Assembly: GCF_002979535.1 (NCBI RefSeq)
Contig: NZ_PCPB01000001.1
Location: forward strand, 124,001 to 188,000
DNA from: Brevundimonas sp. MYb52
GTDB lineage: Bacteria; Pseudomonadota; Alphaproteobacteria; Caulobacterales; Caulobacteraceae
Direction of reading: 5' to 3'
DNA length: 64,000 bases
Made by a program: the position numbers and the translations under genes. Positions 17,744 to 25,307 of this stretch are shown in pieces. The notes below the pieces were generated by a model that saw only the letters and a list, made by a program, of their open reading frames with translations, did no database searches and was not told where the DNA came from. Numbering within the stretch: position 1 is the stretch's first letter; every line of letters starts with the position of its first letter.

Positions 17744-19611
17744 TCTCTCCCGTCGGTGCGGTCTCGCGGCGCGACCGCATGGTCGATGACGGCGTCCACC
17801 CAGGCCGCGACCTGGGCCTCGGCGGCGCCTTGGGGCGGTGGCAGGGGCGCGCCCTCCTGCTCAAGCGAACGGACCAGACCCTCGAAGCTCCAGTCGTCGC
17901 TTTCACCGGTCTGTTTTGAGGGGGGAAGCGTTGGAAGGGGCGGGGGCGTTGCCGGCCGGGGTATGGACGGCACCTCCGGAGGCGCGATGGGGCGGCGTTT
18001 CAGGGCCGGGTGGGTGAAGAAGCGAAGCTTGCGGCCGAAGATGGGCGGCAGGCCGGCCTTCAGGACGATGATGGCCTCGGCGTCCATCTGCATCAGCTCC
18101 TGGGGCAGCATCAGGGGGCGCTTCTGGTCGGACAGGGTGACCGAGCGCTTTCCGGAGCCCAACATGGCGGGCCGGCTGCGGGACAGGGCGGCGTAGGTAT
18201 AGGCGCCGAGCCGCTCGCTGAGATCACGGGCCGTCTTCAGTTCCTTCGGGGCGAAGGCGACCTCGACGGCGCAGTTCGACATGATCTCCTCGGCGACGTC
18301 CGGCCCGTAGATGGCCCGGAGCTGGGCGGGGCTCTGCAGGACGGGCAGGAGGCGCAGCCCATAGCCGGCCACATAGGCGAAGGCGCGCGCGAGGACGCCG
18401 GCATGGCCGAGACGGGCGAACTCGTCGAGCAGGACCAGGACTTCCAGCGGCTCGGCACGCCGATCTGGTAACCGCCGGGTATTCAGATCTACGAGCTGCT
18501 GGAAGAAGAGGCTGTAGAGCGGGGCGCAGCGCGCGACATTGTCCGGAGAGACGCCAAGATAGATCGAGGTCGGGCGGGAGCGCAGGGTCCTCAGGTCCAT
18601 GTCCGAGACCGACGTCGCGGCGTCGACCAGGGGATTCAGCCAGAGCGCCATACGCGCCGTGATGGTCTGTTTGATGGAGGCGAAGGTGTTCTCGCCGGCC
18701 GTGGCGAAGTCGATGAGGGCGGCGACGCAATAGGACGACAAGGGGCGTTCGGAGAGGGCGCGCGCCTCGACCAGGGCGGGAAAGCGCCGACGAGGATCGC
18801 CGCCGGTGAGCTGGCGAAAAATCTCGCCGAGTGTGAAGGGCAGATCCGGCGTCTCGGCCACATAGGCGCCCACGCCGATGAAGCCGGTCCGCGCCGCCTC
18901 GTTCCAGAAAGGATCAGCATGCTCGGGCGCCGGGAAGAGCATGGTTGCGATCTTCTGGAGTTCGTCGAGGGTCTCGACAGGGTTGCGCCGGTTGATGTGG
19001 CCGAGCGGATTGTAGCGGGCGGTCCGACCCTGCGGGTCGAGGGGATCAAAGCGCCAGACTGTCTGGCCGCAGCAGGCGCGATAGCCGGCGGTGGCGGCCC
19101 AGTTCTCCTGCTTGACGTCCAGGACCACGACCGAGCCCGGCCAGGTCAGGAGATTGGGAATGACCACGCCGACGCCCTTGCCCGTGCGGGTCGGGGCGTG
19201 GAGCAGGACGTGCTCGGGGCCGTCAAAGACCAGGGGGCGGCCCTTGGCCTGGCCGATCAAAATGCCGGATCGCGCCCTGAGCCCGGCCCGGGCGATCTCC
19301 GCGCCGTTCGCCCAGCGCGCGGCGCCATGGAGCGGTCGGCGGCGCGAAAGGGCGACCGCTGCGGCCATGACGGTGAGCAGGAGGGCGCTTGAGCCGGCGC
19401 CGACGCCCAGCCAGCGCATCAGCTCGTGATCCTGGCGGGATCGCCAGACCCAGGCGGGAAGCCTGACCCAGTCGAGATCGGAAACCAGCTGTCCCGTTCC
19501 GGTCAGGGCGATGACCAGGGTCAGCGCTGCGCCGATGCCGGTCAGGGCGAGGCCGGCGACGGCGTAAGCCGCCGCCCTAGCCGCGGGCGAGGCGTTTGCG
19601 AGCGGGGTCAT
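17740..19611 (-). CDS. virD4: VirD4/TraG type IV coupling protein
   Basis: This 623-residue ATPase has two N-terminal membrane segments (about residues 14-35 and 74-90), Walker A (HAPTRTGKGVGVVIPNLL, about 137) and Walker B (VLVLLDEFARLG, about 387). The coupling protein brings the relaxase-DNA complex to the VirB channel. It overlaps the virB11 start region by 35 bases and the LPD7-like gene by four. The end is Pro-rich and acidic, as often in this family. Confidence 0.93.
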   Translation of the reverse strand: MTPLANASPAARAAAYAVAGLALTGIGAALTLVIALTGTGQLVSDLDWVRLPAWVWRSRQDHELMRWLGVGAGSSALLLTVMAAAVALSRRRPLHGAARWANGAEIARAGLRARSGILIGQAKGRPLVFDGPEHVLLHAPTRTGKGVGVVIPNLLTWPGSVVVLDVKQENWAATAGYRACCGQTVWRFDPLDPQGRTARYNPLGHINRRNPVETLDELQKIATMLFPAPEHADPFWNEAARTGFIGVGAYVAETPDLPFTLGEIFRQLTGGDPRRRFPALVEARALSERPLSSYCVAALIDFATAGENTFASIKQTITARMALWLNPLVDAATSVSDMDLRTLRSRPTSIYLGVSPDNVARCAPLYSLFFQQLVDLNTRRLPDRRAEPLEVLVLLDEFARLGHAGVLARAFAYVAGYGLRLLPVLQSPAQLRAIYGPDVAEEIMSNCAVEVAFAPKELKTARDLSERLGAYTYAALSRSRPAMLGSGKRSVTLSDQKRPLMLPQELMQMDAEAIIVLKAGLPPIFGRKLRFFTHPALKRRPIAPPEVPSIPRPATPPPLPTLPPSKQTGESDDWSFEGLVRSLEQEGAPLPPPQGAAEAQVAAWVDAVIDHAVAPRDRTDGRE

Positions 19612-20587
19612 GCCAGACCTCCGTCATCTGGAAGCAGCCGTCGACCTTCTTCATCTGGACCACCACATCCACCATCAGGTGCAGCAGGCTGCGGATATCG
19701 TCGCGCGGAAGGTCGCGGCCGCCTTCGGATTCGCGCACCAGCAGGGTGAGCTGTTCGAAGGCCAGGGCCGCTGAGTCAGCGTGCACGGTGGTGATCGAGC
19801 CGGGGTGGCCCGAGTTGACGGTGCGCAGGAAGAAAAAGGCGGCCGCGCCGTCGCGGAGTTCCTGCAACAGGATCCGGTCCGGTCGCATGCGCAGGGCGCT
19901 TTCCAGCAGGGCCTTGGGACCGATCTTGGCCGGACCCTGTCCGTCCTTGGCGTAGAGGAGATGGACGGCGTTGCGATGGGGCACGACCAGTTCGCGCGTG
20001 TCCTCAATCGTCAGCAGCCGCTCATGCGCGGGAATCAACTCCACCAGTCCCTTGGCGAAGGTGGTCTTGCCCGAGCCTGTGGCGCCGGAGATGAGGATAT
20101 TGCGCCGGCTCTCCACCGCCAGCCGGAAGAAGCCGGGCCAGTCTCCGGCCTGGCGCAGGGCGGTCAGGGCGGTGTCCGTGGGGTCGACCTCGTCGCCCCT
20201 CACGGCGGTCGCCGCCGCGAACAGTCCGGCGGCTTCGAAATCCTCGAGTCCCATGCGGCGGCGCGAGGGTTTACGGATGGTCAGGGAGACGGCGCCGCTC
20301 GGTACGGCCGGCGGAAGGACGATCTGGCACCGCTCGTTTCCCGTCAGGATGGTGGAGCAGATTGGATGTTCGGCGTCGACGTCCTGCCGGGTGAAGGCTG
20401 CGGCCGCGACCGCCAGGGTACGCAGCCAGGCCTCACTCAGATCGGCGACCTCGTGCCAGCGCCATTGGCCGCCGGCTTCGACCCCGACCTCGCCCGGACG
20501 ATTGATCACCACCTCCGTGACCGCGTCCGGCACCAGGAAGGGGCGGAGCGGCGCGAGGTAGTGGTCAAGGACGGACGTGTCCTCCAT
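19577..20587 (-). CDS. virB11: VirB11/TrbB secretion ATPase
   Basis: This 336-residue protein has the N-terminal domain of VirB11 (LDHYLAPLRPFLVPDAVTEVVINRPGE...), Walker A (ISGATGSGKTTFAKG, about residue 168), the Asp box (LLTIEDTREL), Walker B (RILLQELRDGAAAFF) and the His box (GHPGSITTVHAD). It forms a hexameric cytoplasmic ATPase that drives channel assembly and DNA transfer. The start touches the virB10 stop. Confidence 0.94.
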   Translation of the reverse strand: MEDTSVLDHYLAPLRPFLVPDAVTEVVINRPGEVGVEAGGQWRWHEVADLSEAWLRTLAVAAAAFTRQDVDAEHPICSTILTGNERCQIVLPPAVPSGAVSLTIRKPSRRRMGLEDFEAAGLFAAATAVRGDEVDPTDTALTALRQAGDWPGFFRLAVESRRNILISGATGSGKTTFAKGLVELIPAHERLLTIEDTRELVVPHRNAVHLLYAKDGQGPAKIGPKALLESALRMRPDRILLQELRDGAAAFFFLRTVNSGHPGSITTVHADSAALAFEQLTLLVRESEGGRDLPRDDIRSLLHLMVDVVVQMKKVDGCFQMTEVWHDPARKRLARG

Positions 20588-21720
20588 CAGCGCGGCCGAA
20601 GGCGGTAGACGCCCGCGAAGTTGAGATCCTGGGCGACGAAGATGGAGACCTCGGCGCCTTGCGCCTTGCGCAGAGTCGGCGGGATGGCGACGGAGTTCTG
20701 AAGGGCGACGGCGGCGGCGTCGGACGGGACCCGCGCCGAGGACTGGAACTCCTGTCCGCGGCCGGCCGCCGCATAGACGCCGTCATCGACGATCGACAAC
20801 AGAAGGGTGCCGCCGAAACGGTCCCAGAAACGGGTGTCGATCTCGCCGTCGAAGCCGGATTGGCCCAGGGCGTCGGTGGCGGGCGAGGCAAGCGCCACCG
20901 CCACGCCCGTCGGGGTGACGGCCCGCGTCCAGAGGACAAAGAGCCGGCGACGGCCGGCTTCAAGCCCGCCGCGATACTCGCCCAGAACCCGCGTCCCGCG
21001 CTCCATCAGCACCACGGCGCCATTGTCCGAGAAGACGTCGCGAGACACCAAGCAGCTGACGTAGCCAGGCGTGGCGCTGTCCATGGCGGTCTGCAGCACG
21101 CAGGGCAGGTTGGTCCCGGCGGTGATCAGGAGGTTGCGATCCGGGAGACGGCCCGCCTGGGCCTGGCCGATAGGGCTGAGGCGGCGAAGTTCGTCGAGCG
21201 AAGTCGGGCTTTGGGGCGCGGTGACCGGCAGGGGCGTTGCGTGATCGGCGCCGGTCGAAGCTCGGCCGGAGCGACTATAGGCCAGCAGCGGCGCCCGCCG
21301 GGCGCTCTCGGCCAGCACGCGCCTCTGTTCCGCCGCCGAGACGCCCGAGGGCGCGGCGCCGGTCGTGTCCTGAGGTCGCTCGATCGCCGGTAGGGGATCA
21401 CCCTCGTCAATCAGCGGGAGTGCGTACGGGTCAATGTCGTCGGAGAGAAGCGGGGGCTCTGTTCGGCGGGCAGGTTCGAAGGGCGCGCCTTGTCGCGCCG
21501 GCTCGTCGGCGGTCTGAGATTTCCGATCCCGGGCGTCGCCCCGATCCCAGGTCGCGAAGAGGAATACGCCGCAGCCGGCGGCCAATGCAGCCAGGGTGAT
21601 CATCCGTCCCTGGCGTCCGCCCAGCCGTCCCGCGATGGGGGATATGCCCCGGTCCTGACCGTTCGGCGGGACCTCGGGACGGTCTGGCGCCTCGGGCGGG
21701 GGCAGCGGCTCGGTGGTCAT
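20587..21720 (-). CDS. virB10: VirB10/TrbI channel protein
   Basis: The ATG at 21720 gives 377 residues; an open extension to 21816 lies inside virB9 and looks like a shadow. A Pro-rich cytoplasmic tail is followed by one membrane segment (about residues 40-56, ITLAALAAGCGVFLFATW), a periplasmic linker, and the conserved C-terminal domain (from LLITAGTNLPCVLQTAMDS) that crosses the outer membrane in the core complex. The start overlaps virB9 by four bases. Confidence 0.93.
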   Translation of the reverse strand: MTTEPLPPPEAPDRPEVPPNGQDRGISPIAGRLGGRQGRMITLAALAAGCGVFLFATWDRGDARDRKSQTADEPARQGAPFEPARRTEPPLLSDDIDPYALPLIDEGDPLPAIERPQDTTGAAPSGVSAAEQRRVLAESARRAPLLAYSRSGRASTGADHATPLPVTAPQSPTSLDELRRLSPIGQAQAGRLPDRNLLITAGTNLPCVLQTAMDSATPGYVSCLVSRDVFSDNGAVVLMERGTRVLGEYRGGLEAGRRRLFVLWTRAVTPTGVAVALASPATDALGQSGFDGEIDTRFWDRFGGTLLLSIVDDGVYAAAGRGQEFQSSARVPSDAAAVALQNSVAIPPTLRKAQGAEVSIFVAQDLNFAGVYRLRPR

Positions 21721-22541
21721 GGCCGGCCTCCCGTCGGGGCGCGCTCGACCATCGGAGAGGCCGTGCCGCCGGGCATGGCGACGCCGCGCGTGTCCCAGGC
21801 GTCGTTGAAGATGCACAACACCGAAGCGCCGCGACGCAGACGCAGGGCGCGCGCTGTTCCGTGGATGACCACGAACTCTCCGCGAACGTCATAGGGGATC
21901 AGCCGCTCGCTTCCGTCCTCGCCGATCTCGAAGAGGGCCGGGATGGCCTGGGCGCCGGGAAAGCGCAGGATGGTGAAGCGGCCGTTGTCGCTCACTTCGC
22001 TGGGTTGAAGTCGGCTGTCGCCCTGGACCGAATAGGCGAGATTGCGCGGTCCCAGGACCGCGCCCTGCTGCAGTTCCAGGCTGATGAGGCCTTGCTCCGC
22101 GATGTCGGCGGCCCGGGCGAGGCCGGCGACGGCGCGGGCCTGATCGTCGTCGGGATAGAGGAAGCGGATCTGATAGGCGATCGATGCGCGCGCCCCCGGA
22201 TCCCGAGCGACCAGTTCGAAGGCGTAGTGTCGGGCCTGCCCCGCGCGGTCGGTGACCACGAGGAGATTGGTGGTCTGGTGGCGCTCGCGTGGCTTCAGAA
22301 AGAGGACCGAGCCTTCGGCGGCGACCTCCCAGGCCACGCTGTCGCCAATGGCGGCGTGTCGGATGGTCTCCTCGGGAGAAAAGACGATCTGGGTTGCGGT
22401 GCGGAAGGCCCCGGCCACCCGATAGACCTCGCCGGGGGCATAGACGACTTCGCGCATGCGGGCGTCCGGCATCTCCTGGGCGAGGGTGGGGCTGGCGAGC
22501 GTCAGGGCGCCCAGACTGATGGATAGGACGAGGGCTTTCAT
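21717..22541 (-). CDS. virB9: VirB9/TrbG core-complex protein
   Basis: This 274-residue protein has a Sec signal (residues 1-21, ending TLAQ), an N-terminal domain with TQIVFSPEETIRHAAIGDS, and a C-terminal beta domain (NLAYSVQGDSRLQPSEVSDNGRFTILRF region) typical of VirB9. It forms the periplasmic and outer-membrane core with VirB7 and VirB10. Start and stop overlap virB8 and virB10. Confidence 0.93.
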   Translation of the reverse strand: MKALVLSISLGALTLASPTLAQEMPDARMREVVYAPGEVYRVAGAFRTATQIVFSPEETIRHAAIGDSVAWEVAAEGSVLFLKPRERHQTTNLLVVTDRAGQARHYAFELVARDPGARASIAYQIRFLYPDDDQARAVAGLARAADIAEQGLISLELQQGAVLGPRNLAYSVQGDSRLQPSEVSDNGRFTILRFPGAQAIPALFEIGEDGSERLIPYDVRGEFVVIHGTARALRLRRGASVLCIFNDAWDTRGVAMPGGTASPMVERAPTGGRP

Positions 22542-23221
22542 CGGATGACCTCCGGATCGGCGCGATAGGAGACGACCTGGAACCCAAGGGGATTGCGCAG
22601 CCGGTCCGCCTCCGTCATCGGCGCACGGGTCCAGGTGAAGGCTATGGTGGCGATCCAGTCGCTCTCGACGACCTGCCGGGCGTGGCGGAGCGTGCGGCGG
22701 AAGCGGACATTGGCGACATCCTCGTTGATGAAGCTGATGGCGCGGATAGCGACGACGGCCTCGCCGTCAGGGCCATAGAGGTTCTGCGGGCTCTGAGGGT
22801 TGGAGCCGCGGTAGAGCTCAGACCAGCGCGTCTGTTCGCCTGGAGCCGAGAGGATGGACACCATGCGGAAGGCGTCCTCGGCGGCCGGGTCGAGATAGCC
22901 TTCGCGAGCGCGGACATATTGGGCGAGGAAGTATTTGCTGACGGCTTCGTCGTAGCGCGCCGGCCCCTGGTCTGCCGACAAACCCCTGACCACGTCTACC
23001 GCCCCGGTCGACTGATCGACGCGGATGACGAAGGGTTCGCTGGTCTTCAGCGGCGTCAGGGCGATGACGGCCAGGCTCGAGGCGGCGGCGAGAAGCGTGG
23101 TCGCGCCGGCCGCGATCCAAGCGAAGCGTCGCGAGCGAAGGGCGGAAGACAGACGATCCTGGTCCCAGCGTCGCGCCTGGGCGAAGTAGCGCTTGAGCTC
23201 GTCGGACGGGACGCCGGTCAC
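22538..23221 (-). CDS. virB8: VirB8 inner-membrane assembly factor
   Basis: This 227-residue protein has a cytoplasmic start with the family motif YFAQARRWDQDRL, one membrane segment (about residues 33-55) and the NTF2-like periplasmic domain (SKYFLAQYVRAREGYLD, then FINEDVANVRFRRTLRH). VirB8 links the inner-membrane complex and the core. It overlaps the lipoprotein gene and virB9 by four bases each. Confidence 0.93.
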   Translation of the reverse strand: MTGVPSDELKRYFAQARRWDQDRLSSALRSRRFAWIAAGATTLLAAASSLAVIALTPLKTSEPFVIRVDQSTGAVDVVRGLSADQGPARYDEAVSKYFLAQYVRAREGYLDPAAEDAFRMVSILSAPGEQTRWSELYRGSNPQSPQNLYGPDGEAVVAIRAISFINEDVANVRFRRTLRHARQVVESDWIATIAFTWTRAPMTEADRLRNPLGFQVVSYRADPEVIR

Positions 23222-23436
23222 GTGCAGCCTCCGGTCTGCGGCGCTTTGGCGTGGGCTGGTGCGACGGCCTGAGGCGACGTCGCCGGGTCGGGCGTCAGAA
23301 CGGAGCCATAGGGATTGGCGGGTCTTCGGGCCGTCCCGTCGCAGGTCGGCAGGTCGGGTCCGGACAGGGAGGCGCAGCCGCCAAGGGCGTAGGCCCCCAG
23401 AAGGCAGACGAAGGGCGGCAGGAAGCGAAGAGACAT
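23218..23436 (-). CDS. virB7: VirB7-like small lipoprotein
   Basis: The ATG at 23436 gives 72 residues with a lipoprotein signal (MSLRFLPPFVCLLGAYALGGC, Cys at about 21 in the lipobox LGGC), then SLSGPDLPTCDGTARRP. The position between virB6 and virB8 matches virB7, whose product stabilises VirB9 at the outer membrane. The upstream open extension to 23505 lies in virB6 and is not used. Sequence similarity to named VirB7 proteins is not visible beyond the signal. Confidence 0.75.
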   Translation of the reverse strand: MSLRFLPPFVCLLGAYALGGCASLSGPDLPTCDGTARRPANPYGSVLTPDPATSPQAVAPAHAKAPQTGGCT

Positions 23437-23437
23437 G

Positions 23438-24358
23438 TCAGGCTCCATTCGGTCGGATGGTTCCGCCGCCCTTGGGCGGCTGGCGGCTGGCCTCCAGAGG
23501 CCCACGGGCGCCGCCCGAGCCGCCGGATCCCAGGGTGGCGGCGTTGGCGAAATCGGCCAGGCCGGCGCTGGCGCCGCCCGCGACGCCTGCGGCTATGGCC
23601 GGGGTCTGCAGGAAGAAGATCGCGCCGAGCAGGCAGAGCGCGATGAAGATGAGGCCGCCGATCATCGGGTCTGCGCCCTGGATCGAGCCCCACTGGTCCC
23701 GCACCAGGGAGAGGACGAGTTGGAAAATGACGATCATCAGGGCGAAGAGGACGAGGTAGTTCACTGCCTGGCTCAGCCAGCCGAAGAAGAAGCGGCGGGT
23801 GGCGTCGAACAGGGCGCAGGCGATGAAGATCGGACCCAGGGTCACCAGCAGGGCCAGGGCCAGCTTGGCGACCAGCACCACGCCGAATCCGAGAGCAGCC
23901 GCCAGGGCGCCGATGATGAAGACCGCCGCCGAGATGACATAGGGGCCCGGATTGAAGGTCGAGGCGTCGCGGGCGATGTCCTCGCCCAGCCAGGCCGCAT
24001 AGGCGAAGAACTGGTCGAAGGCGGCGCCGACGCTCGGGGCCTCAGCTCCGCTGACGGCGCGGGTCAGGACATTGGGCAGGCCGGTGAAAAGCGGCTCGGT
24101 CACGAAGCTGGAATAGGCGGTCGTGGTCGCCAGGGCGTAGATCAGGGCGAGCTTGATCGAGCGGACGGCGAAATCCATCACCGGTTCGCTGATGGCCCCG
24201 CGCAGAATGGCGAAGCCGTAGAGGACCACATAGAGGACGAGAGCGATCCTCAGAGGACCCTCGACCTCGGCGATCACCGCGGACAGCCGGCTGCCAAGGA
24301 AGTCGTTGAGGCGGCCGTCGATGAAGTCATAGCTCGGCTCGAAGACTCGGAACGCCAT
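23438..24358 (-). CDS. virB6: VirB6/TrbL polytopic channel protein
   Basis: The ATG at 24358 gives 306 residues beginning MAFRVFEPSYDFIDGRLNDF. At least five membrane segments are visible (for example LRIALVLYVVLYGFAIL and YVISAAVFIIGALAAALGFGVVLVA-like stretches), followed by a Gly/Ala-rich cytoplasmic tail (SGGSGGARGP). This is the VirB6/TrbL layout. The frame is open further upstream (to 24604), but that part overlaps the lipoprotein gene in a different frame and is a shadow. Confidence 0.9.
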   Translation of the reverse strand: MAFRVFEPSYDFIDGRLNDFLGSRLSAVIAEVEGPLRIALVLYVVLYGFAILRGAISEPVMDFAVRSIKLALIYALATTTAYSSFVTEPLFTGLPNVLTRAVSGAEAPSVGAAFDQFFAYAAWLGEDIARDASTFNPGPYVISAAVFIIGALAAALGFGVVLVAKLALALLVTLGPIFIACALFDATRRFFFGWLSQAVNYLVLFALMIVIFQLVLSLVRDQWGSIQGADPMIGGLIFIALCLLGAIFFLQTPAIAAGVAGGASAGLADFANAATLGSGGSGGARGPLEASRQPPKGGGTIRPNGA

Positions 24359-24360
24359 CG

Positions 24361-24588
24361 TCACGGCTCCCGAATGGTCTGGGCATAGGCGGCCATCCTC
24401 ATTTGGCGACGGGCCTCGGCCAGGCCCTGACGGGCGGCGATGCAATCGCGGGTCCTCAGACCTGCGTCGCAGTCCGCGACGGCTCTGGCTGCGGTCTGGG
24501 GTGAACGCGCGAAGGTCTCGGCATCCTGCACAGGGGACGAGCAGGCCGCTAGGACGGCGAAGGCGAGAGGGGCGACGCGCCGGGTCAT
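24361..24588 (-). CDS. Small lipoprotein in TrbK/entry-exclusion position
   Basis: This 75-residue product has a lipobox (VLAACSS, Cys at about 16) and a helical, Ala/Arg-rich mature part with two further cysteines (ADCDAGLRTRDC). It lies between virB5 and virB6, the place held by trbK or eexN entry-exclusion lipoproteins in related operons. Overlap with the virB5 end suggests co-translation. Entry exclusion is inferred from position and type, not from clear homology. Confidence 0.7.
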   Translation of the reverse strand: MTRRVAPLAFAVLAACSSPVQDAETFARSPQTAARAVADCDAGLRTRDCIAARQGLAEARRQMRMAAYAQTIREP

Positions 24589-25307
24589 TGGAAGGCGCGC
24601 TCATAGACAGCCTGGCGGGCCGTCCTTGCGGCTTCGGCCTGTTCGCGGGCGCGCTGCTCCTCGAGCCGGGCTTCCGCGGCCTGGGTCAGGGCCAGCCCCT
24701 GCAGGCGGAGCTGTTCATTCTGGATCAGGGCCTGTTCGGCCGCGAGCCGGGCGTCGAGATCCATGACGGCGCGCGCATTGGGGGCGACGTCCAGGGCGCG
24801 GCGCAGGGTTTCCAATCCTTCAAGCCTCTGGTCGGACGCCTGGCTGACGGCCTCTCCGATGGCCAGATCCCGGGCTGTCCGGGCCCCTGAACGTTCGAGG
24901 CTGTCGCGGTAATAGGCTTCGGCTGTCGGAAGATCGCCTGAGGGCGGGGTGTAGAGGCGGGTCTCGCGGCGGATGGCGTCAGCGCGGTCAGCAAGATCGC
25001 CGAGCGCTGTCAGGTCGCCGTCAGCCGCCGCCCGCAGGGCCCGAAGGTCCGGCAGAGGATTGCGAACCTCGGGCAGGCCGAGGGCGCTCGCCAGGTCGTT
25101 GACGTCGGAGATCGAGTTCAGACTGTCGAAAAGGGCCTGGCCCTGTTCGACCTGGGCCTGAAGCGCGCGAAGTTGCTGCAGGGCGGTGCGGGCGTCCTCG
25201 ACCAGTTTGGCATAGGCGGTCGGGTCGTGGACGATGTGCTGGGCCTGGGCGGCGGCGGGCGACAAGGCGAAGGCGGCGACCAGGGCCGCGAGCGAACGGG
25301 ACATCAT
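24585..25307 (-). CDS. virB5: VirB5/TrbJ pilus-associated protein
   Basis: The ATG at 25307 follows GGAG at seven bases and gives 240 residues starting MMSRSLAALVAAFALSPAAAQAQ, a Sec signal. The mature part is helical and coiled-coil-like (TALQQLRALQAQVEQGQALF; C-terminal Gln/Ala/Glu-rich repeats), as in TrbJ/VirB5 proteins that cap the pilus tip. It overlaps the virB4 end by four bases. Confidence 0.88.
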   Translation of the reverse strand: MMSRSLAALVAAFALSPAAAQAQHIVHDPTAYAKLVEDARTALQQLRALQAQVEQGQALFDSLNSISDVNDLASALGLPEVRNPLPDLRALRAAADGDLTALGDLADRADAIRRETRLYTPPSGDLPTAEAYYRDSLERSGARTARDLAIGEAVSQASDQRLEGLETLRRALDVAPNARAVMDLDARLAAEQALIQNEQLRLQGLALTQAAEARLEEQRAREQAEAARTARQAVYERAFQ